A stretch of 64,000 bases of DNA from Cellulomonas sp. S1-8 (GTDB taxonomy: Bacteria > Actinomycetota > Actinomycetes > Actinomycetales > Cellulomonadaceae), in contig NZ_CP110806.1 of assembly GCF_026184235.1 (NCBI RefSeq), positions 1,116,001-1,180,000 of the forward strand, written 5' to 3'. Below are positions 9,005 to 20,895 of this stretch, piece by piece (positions within the stretch are counted from its first letter, which is position 1; each line of letters opens with the position of its first letter). Made by a program: the position numbers and the translations under genes. The notes beneath the pieces are model-generated. The model had not been told where the DNA came from and made no database searches. It saw only the letters and a program-made list of their open reading frames with translations.

Positions 9005-9667
9005 GTGCGCACAGTCCCACGACAGGCTTGGCCGCTCGTCGGTGCCGTGGTGGCCGTGGTGGCCGTGGTGGGCGGGACGCTCGCCCTGGCGTCCCCGGAC
9101 GGCGGCACGTCCGCGCCGTCGCTCGCTCCCGCGTCCTCGGCGTCGCCGTCCTCGTCATCGACGGACCCGGTCCCGGTCCCGACGGACACCGTCGCCGAGC
9201 CCACGCCCCAGGCGGCCGACGACGACGTCGCGCCGCCCGACGCCGCGGTCCCGGCCGCGCCCGTCGCGGACTACCTCGAGCTGCCGCCCGTGACGCTGGA
9301 CGCACCCGCCGACTACGGCAACGGCACCACGGCCCGCGTCGTCGGCCTGGCGGCGGTGCAGGCGGAGGCCCACGGCGTCGGCGAGGTCTCCGGCCCCGCG
9401 GTCGCCGTGACGGTCGAGCTGACCGCGGGGAGCGAGCAGGTCGACCTCGGTGACGTCGTCGTCAACCTCTACGGCCCGTCCGCCGCCGCCGCACCGGTCG
9501 TGGCCGGTGACCCCCACCACGAGCCCTTCGCGGGCGTCCTGCGCGCGGGGTCGTCCGCACGTGCCACCTACGTGCTGCGCCCGGCCGAGCCGGACGCGGT
9601 CGCCCGCATCACCGTCGCGTACTCCGGCGCCGTCCCCGCCGCCACGTTCGAAGGGCCCCTGCCATGA
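9005..9667 (+). CDS. small membrane-anchored or secreted protein, paralog of the 3-455 product
   Basis: 220 aa. The GTG start at 9005 has GGAGG 4 nt upstream; longer in-frame extensions lack a ribosome site. Residues 1-28 form a basic N terminus plus a hydrophobic stretch (AVVAVVAVVGGTLALA), either a signal peptide without an obvious cleavage box or a membrane anchor. A Ser/Pro/Thr-rich linker (~30-75) and one beta-rich Ig/DUF4352-like domain (~80-218) follow. The stop overlaps the start of the second giant protein (ATGA), so the two are translated together. Function is unknown. Conserved pairing with the large protein in both copies suggests a chaperone, anchor or binding partner. Confidence 0.85.
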   Translation: MRTVPRQAWPLVGAVVAVVAVVGGTLALASPDGGTSAPSLAPASSASPSSSSTDPVPVPTDTVAEPTPQAADDDVAPPDAAVPAAPVADYLELPPVTLDAPADYGNGTTARVVGLAAVQAEAHGVGEVSGPAVAVTVELTAGSEQVDLGDVVVNLYGPSAAAAPVVAGDPHHEPFAGVLRAGSSARATYVLRPAEPDAVARITVAYSGAVPAATFEGPLP

Positions 9668-12600
9668 CCTCGACACCGCCCGCCCCCGTGGCCGCCACCG
9701 ACCGCGCTGCCCGCCGACGTCCCTGGCCACGGTGGGCAGGTCTGGGCACGGCCCTCGCCGTCGCCCTCGCGGGCGTCGTGCTGCCCGCGAGCGGCGCCGC
9801 CGCCGACTCGGCACCCGTGACGCCGGGGCAGGACGCGACCGTCACCACGGACGCCCTGCCGACCGTGCAGATCGACGGGGTCGCGTGGGACCAGGTCGTC
9901 GTCGGGGGCACGGTCTACGTGGCCGGTGCCTTCACGACCGCCCGTCCCGCGGGTGCGGCGCCCGAGACGAGCACGGTCACGCGGTCGAACCTGCTCGCCT
10001 ACGACCTGGCGACCGGCGAGCTCGTCGCGGCCTGGGCGCCCACCCTGAACGGCGCGGCGTACGCCATCGCGGCATCCCCGGACGGCAGCCGCATCTACGT
10101 CGGCGGCGACTTCACACGTGTCAACGGTGTGGCACGCAACCGGTTCGCGGTGCTCAACCGCGCGACCGGTGCGCTCAACACGACCTTCACGGCCGGGGCG
10201 AACGCCGCGGTGCGCACCATCGAGGCATCCGCGTCGGCGGTGTACATCGGGGGCAACTTCAACACCGTGGGGGGTCAGGACCGGCCGCGCGTCGCGTCGT
10301 TCGACGCGACGACGGGCGCGGTGCGCAGCTGGCGCGCCTCGGTCCAGCCCGCCCAGGTCGACTCGATCGTCCTGAGCGCCGACGGGTCGCGCCTCTTCAT
10401 CGGTGGCCGGTTCAGCTACATCAACAACCAGTCGCGCCTCGGCACGGGCGCCGTCGCGACGTCGAACGCAGCCCTGCTGCCGTGGACCGTCGGCGACGAG
10501 CTGTACTCCTACGGCTACGCGGCGGGCATGCAGAGCCTGGCCACCGACGGGGTCAACGTCTACGGCACGAGCTTCGCGTTCCTCACCGGCTCGACGGGGT
10601 CGTTCTCGAACATCGAGGGCCCGTGGGCCGCCGACGCCGGCACGTCGGAGGTGCGGTGGGCGGCCGACTGCCACGGTGACACGTACTCGGTCTGGAACGA
10701 CCGTACCAAGGACCACATCTACGTCTCCGGCCACCCGCACATGTGCTCCAACATCGGGGAGTTCCCCGAGGTGAGCCCCCGCGTCCAGCGGTACGGCCTC
10801 GCGTTCGCGAAGGCGCCGCGCGGCGAGGTGCAGCCGAACACGCAGACCGGCAACTACCAGAGCATCGAGGGCTTCCCCGCCCCCGAGGTGCGCACCTTCT
10901 ACCCGACCTTCACGTCGGGCACCGCCTCGGGCCAGAAGCAGGCGACGTGGGACGTGACGGGCGCCGGTGGGTACGTGCTCTTCGCGGGCGAGTTCCCGAC
11001 GGTCAACGGCGTGGGTCAGCAGGGCCTCGTGCGGTTCGCGCCGCGCTCGGCCGCACCCAACGCGCGCGGCCCGCAGTTCTCCGGCTCGACCCTCGCCCCG
11101 ACGGCGCGGTCCCACGCGGCCGGGACGATCCAGGTCGCGTGGCCCAGCAACGCGGACCCCGACGAGGCGACGCTGCGGTACGAGGTGCTGCGCAACGACG
11201 AGGTCGAGCCGGTCTACACGGTCGCGCGCCCGTCCCGGTTCTGGGACCGTCCGACGTTGTCGTTCTCCGACACCGGGCTCACCCCGGGGACGACGTACAC
11301 GTACCGCGTGCGCGCGGTCGACGCGGGCGGCAACACCATGACGTCGCCGTCGGCCTCGGCGCAGGTGGTCACCGGCGCCGGCGCCCCGGTGCTGGGCGAC
11401 TACGCGTCCCGCGTCCTGGCGGACAACCCTGCCGGCTACTGGCGCCTGTCGGAGGGGTCCGGCACGTTCCGCGACTGGACGTCGTGGGCCGACGCGTCGA
11501 GCGGGTCGGGGGTCGGCCGCGGCGCGCCGGGTGCCCTGACGGGCGACACCGACGGGGCCGCGACGTTCACGGGGATGGGTGCGTCCCGGGCCTACACCAC
11601 CCGCCAGGTCGTCGCGCCGCACCGGCTGTCGGTCGAGACGTGGTTCCGGACCACGTCGACGACGGGCGGCGTGCTCGTCAGCTTCGGCAACAGCCGCAGC
11701 ACGAGCAACTCCTCGTCGCACGACCGGAAGCTCTACATGGGCGCCGACGGGCGCCTCACGTTCGGCATCTACCCGGCACGCGTGCGGGAGATCACGTCGA
11801 TCGCCGCGTACAACGACGGCGCCTGGCACCACGCGGTCGCGACGCTCGGCCGCGACGGCATGCAGCTGTTCGTCGACGGCACGAGCGTGGCGGCGCGCGA
11901 CGACGTGACCTTCGGGCAGTACTACAACGGGTACTGGCGGATCGGCGGCGACACGATCGCGGGCTGGCCGCAGGCCGGTGAGCAGAACTTCGTCGGGGAG
12001 CTCGACGAGGTGGCGATCTACCACCGCGCGCTCACGGCGGAGGACGTCGCGGTCCACCGGTCCCTCGGCCTGTCGGGGGAGATGCCCAACCTGGCACCGA
12101 CGGCTGCGGTCGTCGCGACCGGCGGCGAGCTGTCCGCGCAGGCGGACGGCTCCGGGTCGTCCGACCCCGACGGCGAGATCGTGTCGTACGCGTGGGCGTG
12201 GGGCGACGGCACGACGACCACGACGACCGACCCCACCGCGTCGCACGTCTACGAGGAGGGCGGCACCTACACCGTGACCCTCACGGTCACCGACGACGGC
12301 GACGCGACCGCGTCGGCGGAGACGACCGTCGAGGTCACGGCGCCGAACGCCCCGCCCGTCGCGGAGTTCGAGGCGGAGGCGAACGGCCTGACCCTCACGC
12401 TGGACGCGGGTGCGTCGAGCGATCCGGACGGCTCGATCGACACGTGGGAGTGGGACCTCGGCGACGGCCAGACCCGTACCGGGTCGACCGTGTCGCACAC
12501 CTACGCGGCCAGCGGCACCTACGAGGTGACGCTCACCGTGACCGACGACGACGGCGCGCAGGACACCGTGACGCAGGAGATCGAGGTCCTGCAGCCGCTG

Positions 12601-13230
12601 GACACCGTCATCGCACGCGACGCCTTCGGCCGGACGTTCGCGTCGGGCTGGGGTGCCGCCGACCTCGGCGGCTCCTGGACGACGACGGCCGGTGCGGCGC
12701 GGGTCGACGGGTCCGCGGGCCTGCTCACGGTGACCACGCGCGGTGGCCTGGCCGGTGCGCGGCTGCCGGGACCGACGTCGGCGAACACCGACGTCACGGT
12801 GACCGTCGCGCTGGACAAGCGGCCGTCGGGCGGGGGCTGGACGCTCGTGCGCGGTCGCATCACCGACGGCGGCGAGTACCGGCTCAAGACGTCCTTCACG
12901 GCCGGCGGCGGGTTGTCGGCCTGGCTGGTCCGCACGACGGCCGCCGGTGCGGAGACGTCGATCACACCGGTCACGACCGTCAGCGGGTCCTACACCGCGG
13001 GCACCGTGGTCCGGATGCGGCTCGCGGTCTCGGGCACCTCGCCGACCACGCTGCGGGCCAGGGTGTGGACGGGGGCGACGGAGCCGACCGCGTGGCTCCT
13101 GTCGACGACCGACGCGACCGCGGGCCTGCAGGTCCCGGGCCACGTCGGCCTGGCCGGGCTGGTCTCGTCGGCGTCGACGAACGTGCCGGTGGCGTTCCGC
13201 TGGGACGACCTGGTGGTGGACGCGGGCTGA
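9664..13230 (+). CDS. giant secreted beta-propeller / FN3 / LamG / two-PKD surface protein
   Basis: 1188 aa, same architecture as the 459-5030 product. A signal peptide is preceded by an Arg-rich segment and ends about residue 45 (ASGAAADS). Propeller-type blades follow (YVGGDF, YIGGNF, FIGGRF), then an FN3-like domain and a LamG domain (~576-799; AYNDGAWHHAVATLG and YWRIGGD motifs). Two PKD domains (~809-978) precede the C-terminal beta domain (~979-1188). Segments nearly identical to the paralog (LPTVQ, YNDGAWHH, LQVPGHVGL) show a duplication followed by change in PKD number. There is no recognised catalytic motif. I infer extracellular adhesion or polysaccharide binding. Confidence 0.9.
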   Translation: MTSTPPAPVAATDRAARRRPWPRWAGLGTALAVALAGVVLPASGAAADSAPVTPGQDATVTTDALPTVQIDGVAWDQVVVGGTVYVAGAFTTARPAGAAPETSTVTRSNLLAYDLATGELVAAWAPTLNGAAYAIAASPDGSRIYVGGDFTRVNGVARNRFAVLNRATGALNTTFTAGANAAVRTIEASASAVYIGGNFNTVGGQDRPRVASFDATTGAVRSWRASVQPAQVDSIVLSADGSRLFIGGRFSYINNQSRLGTGAVATSNAALLPWTVGDELYSYGYAAGMQSLATDGVNVYGTSFAFLTGSTGSFSNIEGPWAADAGTSEVRWAADCHGDTYSVWNDRTKDHIYVSGHPHMCSNIGEFPEVSPRVQRYGLAFAKAPRGEVQPNTQTGNYQSIEGFPAPEVRTFYPTFTSGTASGQKQATWDVTGAGGYVLFAGEFPTVNGVGQQGLVRFAPRSAAPNARGPQFSGSTLAPTARSHAAGTIQVAWPSNADPDEATLRYEVLRNDEVEPVYTVARPSRFWDRPTLSFSDTGLTPGTTYTYRVRAVDAGGNTMTSPSASAQVVTGAGAPVLGDYASRVLADNPAGYWRLSEGSGTFRDWTSWADASSGSGVGRGAPGALTGDTDGAATFTGMGASRAYTTRQVVAPHRLSVETWFRTTSTTGGVLVSFGNSRSTSNSSSHDRKLYMGADGRLTFGIYPARVREITSIAAYNDGAWHHAVATLGRDGMQLFVDGTSVAARDDVTFGQYYNGYWRIGGDTIAGWPQAGEQNFVGELDEVAIYHRALTAEDVAVHRSLGLSGEMPNLAPTAAVVATGGELSAQADGSGSSDPDGEIVSYAWAWGDGTTTTTTDPTASHVYEEGGTYTVTLTVTDDGDATASAETTVEVTAPNAPPVAEFEAEANGLTLTLDAGASSDPDGSIDTWEWDLGDGQTRTGSTVSHTYAASGTYEVTLTVTDDDGAQDTVTQEIEVLQPLDTVIARDAFGRTFASGWGAADLGGSWTTTAGAARVDGSAGLLTVTTRGGLAGARLPGPTSANTDVTVTVALDKRPSGGGWTLVRGRITDGGEYRLKTSFTAGGGLSAWLVRTTAAGAETSITPVTTVSGSYTAGTVVRMRLAVSGTSPTTLRARVWTGATEPTAWLLSTTDATAGLQVPGHVGLAGLVSSASTNVPVAFRWDDLVVDAG

Positions 13231-13254
13231 CGCGTCGGCTGCTGCACCGACGCG
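13231..13254 (+). terminator. small hairpin after the second PKD gene
   Basis: CGCGTCGG (13231-13238) and CCGACGCG (13247-13254) make an 8-bp stem with an 8-nt loop directly after the stop codon. No T-run follows. It is a weak terminator candidate before mfd. The rest of the 166-bp gap is GC-rich and holds a possible -10 hexamer, TAAACT, at 13330-13335 upstream of mfd. Confidence 0.4.
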
Positions 13255-13396
13255 GGCAGCCCCATCGCCGGCACGACCGCGCCGTCGGGTTCCTCCCCGG
13301 CGGCGCGGCCGTGCGTCGGCGCGGGTCCGTAAACTGGTCCCACCCGGGTCCGTGCCGTTCCCGGGTCCTCGTGCTGCCCGTCCCAAGGACCCCCTC

Positions 13397-17044
<3,648 letters not shown>

Positions 17045-17106
17045 GCGGCGTCGTCCGCACGGCCTACGATGTCCGCGACCCTACGGACGCTGAGCGGGAG
17101 GCCCTG

Positions 17107-17712
17107 GTGGCGGTGCGACGGACGCGAGGACGCGTGCGGCTGGTGACGGCGGTGGTCGTGGCGGGCGGACTGCTCGCGGGATGCTCCGGGCAACCGGGGG
17201 CGGCGGCGGTCGTCGACGGGCGCACGATCACGACCGCGGAGCTCGCGACCGCGTACGACGAGCTCATGCCGATCTTCAACGGCGCCGGTGCGCAGGACGT
17301 GCTGGGTGTGCTCATCACCGAGCCGTTCGCCGCGGAGGTCGCTGCCGAGAACGGCGTCGGCGTGAACGACGAGCAGGCGCTCGAGCTGCTGCGCTCGGTG
17401 GCCGTGCAGGCCCTCGGCGAGGAGGAGGGCGCAGCCCTCGAGTTCGGTCCCGGTGCGATGGCCGTCGGCCGGTACTCGCTGGCGGCGAGCGCGCTGCAGG
17501 ACCTGCCCGACGCGGACGCCGCCGCGGCCGAGTACCAGGAGCGGGTCGCCGCCGCCGACATCGAGGTCAACCCCCGGTTCGGTGAGTTCACGGACACGTT
17601 CACGGTCGCCCCGCCGACGGCGCCGTCCTGGGTCGTGCCCGCGGGCGGCAGGGACGCCGTCGCCCCCGACGCGACACCCGCGGCCGTGCCGGACACCTCG
17701 CCGACCCCCTGA
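17107..17712 (+). CDS. short lipoprotein with SurA-like N-terminal region
   Basis: 201 aa. GTG 17107 has GGGAGG 5 nt upstream. The product has a lipoprotein signal, [11 protein letters not shown], with lipobox LLAGC, so it should be acylated on that Cys and held at the outer face of the membrane. The next ~100 residues ([22 protein letters not shown]) resemble the SurA/PrsA-type N-terminal helical domain. No parvulin PPIase domain follows, and the Pro/Ala-rich tail ends quickly. It may be a chaperone-like or truncated relative. It lies between mfd and the pntAB operon. The exact role is unknown. Confidence 0.8.
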   Translation: MAVRRTRGRVRLVTAVVVAGGLLAGCSGQPGAAAVVDGRTITTAELATAYDELMPIFNGAGAQDVLGVLITEPFAAEVAAENGVGVNDEQALELLRSVAVQALGEEEGAALEFGPGAMAVGRYSLAASALQDLPDADAAAAEYQERVAAADIEVNPRFGEFTDTFTVAPPTAPSWVVPAGGRDAVAPDATPAAVPDTSPTP

Positions 17713-17836
17713 CTCCCCGGCGGGAGGCTCCGACCGGGCCCAAGGTCCGACACCGTCGGTGCCGGGTCCGACCAGGATGGGCGGTGCGAGCGGGACCCAC
17801 GTCCCGAGCGCGACCCACCGTCGAAGGAGAGCACGC

Positions 17837-19390
17837 ATGAGGATCGGCGTCCCACGCGAGCAGCGCCCGGGGGAGCGGCTCGTCGCCGCGACACCCCGGA
17901 CCGTCGCGAAGCTGCGCGACCTCGGGTACGACGTGCTCGTCGAACGGGAGGCCGGCGCTGCGGCGACCTTCGCCGACGAGGCCTACGCGGCCGCCGGCGC
18001 CCAGGTCGTCGACCGTGCCGACGTGCTGGCCTGCGACGTGGTCGTCGCCGTCCACCTGCCGTCGGACGTCGGTGCGATGCGCGCGGGCGCGACGCTCGTC
18101 GCCACCATGGCGCCGTTCGCCGACCCCGACCTGGCCGCACGGCTCGCGGGCCACGGCATCACGGCCCTCGCCCTCGACGCGGTCCCGCGCATCTCCCGGG
18201 CGCAGGCGCTCGACGTCCTGTCCACCCTGTCGAACGTCGCGGGCTACCGGGCGGTCGTCGAGGCGGCCGGCGAGTTCGGCGGGATGTTCACCGGCCAGGT
18301 GACCGCCGCCGGCAAGACCCCGCCCGCCAACGTGTTCGTCATCGGCGCCGGTGTCGCCGGGCTCGCCGCGCTCGGCACCGCGAACAGCCTGGGCGCCCAG
18401 GTGCGGGCGTTCGACGTGCGACCCGAGGTCGGCGAGCAGATCGAGTCCATGGGCGCGACGTTCGTCCAGGTGCAGGGCGCGGGCCAGGAGGTCTCGACCG
18501 ACGGCTACGCACGTGAGCTCACGGCCGAGCAGGAGCGCCTCACGGCGCAGATGTACGCCGAGCAGACGGCCTGGGCCAACGTCGTCGTCACCACCGCGCT
18601 CGTGCGCGGGCAGGCGCCACGCACCATCACCAAGGACATGGTCGCGGCCATGACGCCCGGGTCGGTCATCGTCGACCTGGCCGCGTCGGGCGGCGGCAAC
18701 TGCGAGCTCACCGTCCCGGGCGAGCGCGTCGTGTCCGACAACGGCGTGATCGTCCTGGGGTACACCGACCTGCCCAGCCGCATGCCGCAGCACACGTCGC
18801 AGCTGTTCGGCACGAACATCGTGCACCTGCTCGCGCTGCTGACGCCCGGCAAGGACGGCGAGGTCGTGCTCGACCTCGACGACCCGGTGCAGCGCGGCAT
18901 GACCGTCACCACCGGCGGTGACGTCACGTGGCCGCCGCCGCCCGTTGCCGTCTCCGCGGCCGCGCCCGTCGCGACCGCACCCGCCGCCACCCCGGAGGAG
19001 CTGGCCGCGACGAAGGCCGCCGCCGTCGCGGCCGCCCAGCGCCGCTCCCGGCGCAACGCGGTCCTCGCGGGTCTCGGCGCCGTGCTCGCGGCCGCCGCCC
19101 TGACGGCCGCGCCCGCGTCCTTCCTGGGGCACGCGACGGTGTTCGCGCTCGCGGTCGTCGTCGGGTACTACGTCATCTCCAACGTCAGCCACTCGCTGCA
19201 CACCCCGCTCATGGCGACCACCAACGCCATCAGCGGGATCATCCTGGTCGGCGCGCTGCTGCAGATCGGCCACGCGAGCTGGGTCGTCAGCACGCTGGCC
19301 TTCGTGGCGGCCACGGTCGCGGCGATCAACATCTTCGGCGGGTTCCTCGTCGCGTTCCGCATGATCCACATGTTCCGGAAGGAGGCGTGA
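17837..19390 (+). CDS. pntA: NAD(P) transhydrogenase subunit alpha (fused alpha1/alpha2)
   Basis: 517 aa. It starts [20 protein letters not shown], the typical PntA/alanine-dehydrogenase-like N terminus, and carries the NAD-binding GAGVAG motif at 170-175 and the mobile-loop region near [17 protein letters not shown]. After an Ala/Pro linker come about four transmembrane helices (from ~residue 410), so alpha1 and alpha2 are fused as in E. coli rather than split as in Rhodospirillum. The membrane enzyme couples proton entry to hydride transfer from NADH to NADP+. AAGGAGA upstream supports the ATG at 17837. pntB follows at once, giving a two-gene operon. A CAGGAT hexamer near 17774 may be its -10. 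Confidence 0.96.
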   Translation: MRIGVPREQRPGERLVAATPRTVAKLRDLGYDVLVEREAGAAATFADEAYAAAGAQVVDRADVLACDVVVAVHLPSDVGAMRAGATLVATMAPFADPDLAARLAGHGITALALDAVPRISRAQALDVLSTLSNVAGYRAVVEAAGEFGGMFTGQVTAAGKTPPANVFVIGAGVAGLAALGTANSLGAQVRAFDVRPEVGEQIESMGATFVQVQGAGQEVSTDGYARELTAEQERLTAQMYAEQTAWANVVVTTALVRGQAPRTITKDMVAAMTPGSVIVDLAASGGGNCELTVPGERVVSDNGVIVLGYTDLPSRMPQHTSQLFGTNIVHLLALLTPGKDGEVVLDLDDPVQRGMTVTTGGDVTWPPPPVAVSAAAPVATAPAATPEELAATKAAAVAAAQRRSRRNAVLAGLGAVLAAAALTAAPASFLGHATVFALAVVVGYYVISNVSHSLHTPLMATTNAISGIILVGALLQIGHASWVVSTLAFVAATVAAINIFGGFLVAFRMIHMFRKEA

Positions 19391-19395
19391 CGGCC

Positions 19396-20787
19396 GTGCT
19401 CACGTCCCTGGCCCAGGCCGTCTACCTCGTCGCCGCGATCCTGTTCGTCCTGTCCCTCGCCGGGCTGAGCAAGCCCGAGACCGCCCGGCGCGGCAACCTC
19501 TACGGCATCGCGGGGATGGTGCTGGCGCTGCTCGCCACGGTCGCGCTCGCGGCCGACCGGTCGCAGCGGCCCGTCGTCGTCACGCTGCTGCTCATCGCGA
19601 TGGCGCTGACCCTCGGGGCCGTCGTCGGCATCGGGCGCGCGCGCCGCGTCGAGATGACGCAGATGCCGGAGATGATCGCGATCCTGCACTCCTTCGTGGG
19701 GCTCGCGGCCGTGCTCGTCGGGTTCAACTCCTTCCTCACCGAGGAGCCGGACGCGGTGCACCTCGTCGAGGTGTTCCTCGGTGTGCTCATCGGGGCGATC
19801 ACGTTCACCGGGTCGGTGGTCGCCTTCCTCAAGCTGTCGGCGCGCATCAAGAGCGCCCCCCTGATGCTGCCGGGCCGCAACTGGCTCAACCTCGGGGCCC
19901 TGGTCGCGTCGGCCGGCCTCCTGGCCTGGTTCCTCGACGCGCGCACGCTGCTGCCGCTGGTGCTGCTCACCGTCGTGGCGCTCGCGCTCGGCTGGCACCT
20001 GGTCGCCTCGATCGGCGGCGGCGACATGCCCGTCGTGGTGTCGATGCTCAACTCGTACTCCGGGTGGGCCGCGGCCGCCGCCGGCTTCATGCTGAGCAAC
20101 GACCTGCTCATCATCGTCGGCGCCCTGGTCGGCTCCTCCGGCGCGATCCTGTCGTACATCATGTGCAAGGCGATGAACCGGTCGTTCGTCTCGGTGATCC
20201 TCGGCGGGTTCGGGGCCGAGGGCGGCACGGTCGCCTCCGGTGACCACGACTACGGCGAGCACCGCGAGATCACGGCTGTCGAGGTGGCGGACCTGCTGCG
20301 CGAGGCGCGCCGCGTCGTCATCGCCCCCGGGTACGGCATGGCCGTCGCCAAGGCGCAGTACCCGGTGGCCGACCTGGTCGCCCGGCTGCGCGGGCAGGGC
20401 ATCGACGTGCGGTTCGCCGTCCACCCCGTCGCGGGCCGGCTGCCCGGGCACATGAACGTGCTGCTCGCCGAGGCGCGGGTGCCGTACGACATCGTGTTCG
20501 AGATGGACGAGATCAACGACGACTTCGCGGACACCGACGTCGTGCTCGTCATCGGTGCCAACGACACCGTGAACCCCTCCGCGCTCGACGACCCGTCCTC
20601 CCCGATCGCGGGCATGCCGGTGCTCGAGGTGTGGAAGGCGAAGCAGGTCATCGTGTTCAAGCGGTCCATGGCCACGGGGTACGCGGGCGTGCAGAACCCG
20701 CTGTTCTTCCGGGAGAACACGGCGATGCTGTTCGGTGACGCGAAGGAGCAGGTCGAGCACATCGTCGCGCCGCTGGCCGTCGGCTGA
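19396..20787 (+). CDS. pntB: NAD(P) transhydrogenase subunit beta
   Basis: 463 aa, matching the usual ~462. About nine hydrophobic helices (dII) are followed from ~residue 280 by the NADP-binding dIII domain: [46 protein letters not shown] and [17 protein letters not shown] are all characteristic. Start choice: GTG 19396 lies 10 nt after GGAGG. GTG 19387, overlapping the pntA stop, would be only 1 nt from that site but cannot be excluded. It forms the transhydrogenase complex with PntA and supplies NADPH. Confidence 0.96.
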   Translation: MLTSLAQAVYLVAAILFVLSLAGLSKPETARRGNLYGIAGMVLALLATVALAADRSQRPVVVTLLLIAMALTLGAVVGIGRARRVEMTQMPEMIAILHSFVGLAAVLVGFNSFLTEEPDAVHLVEVFLGVLIGAITFTGSVVAFLKLSARIKSAPLMLPGRNWLNLGALVASAGLLAWFLDARTLLPLVLLTVVALALGWHLVASIGGGDMPVVVSMLNSYSGWAAAAAGFMLSNDLLIIVGALVGSSGAILSYIMCKAMNRSFVSVILGGFGAEGGTVASGDHDYGEHREITAVEVADLLREARRVVIAPGYGMAVAKAQYPVADLVARLRGQGIDVRFAVHPVAGRLPGHMNVLLAEARVPYDIVFEMDEINDDFADTDVVLVIGANDTVNPSALDDPSSPIAGMPVLEVWKAKQVIVFKRSMATGYAGVQNPLFFRENTAMLFGDAKEQVEHIVAPLAVG

Positions 20788-20801
20788 CGACTGCTGCGCC
20801 G

Positions 20802-20846
20802 GAAACGATTCGTGTGCTGACGGGGTGCGGCGCGGGCACCTAGCCT
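20802..20846 (+). promoter_or_regulatory. xylanase promoter with LacI-type operator candidate
   Basis: GAAACGATTC (20802-20811) is a near-perfect palindrome around CG (four of five pairs), the kind of core bound by LacI-family sugar repressors. It is followed by a possible -35 CTGACG (20817-20822), an 18-nt spacer and a -10 TAGCCT (20841-20846). The xylanase ribosome site is at 20884-20889. Regulation by xylan-derived sugars is inferred; no regulator gene is adjacent. Confidence 0.45.
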
Positions 20847-20895
20847 CGCGCCGGGTCGTGCTGTGACGATCCAACCCCAGCGCGAGGAGCTCGTC

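Noticed and set aside
19387..19395. pntB start overlapping the pntA stop
   Set aside because: The GGAGG would be 1 nt from this GTG; GTG 19396 has workable spacing. Kept as an alternative only.
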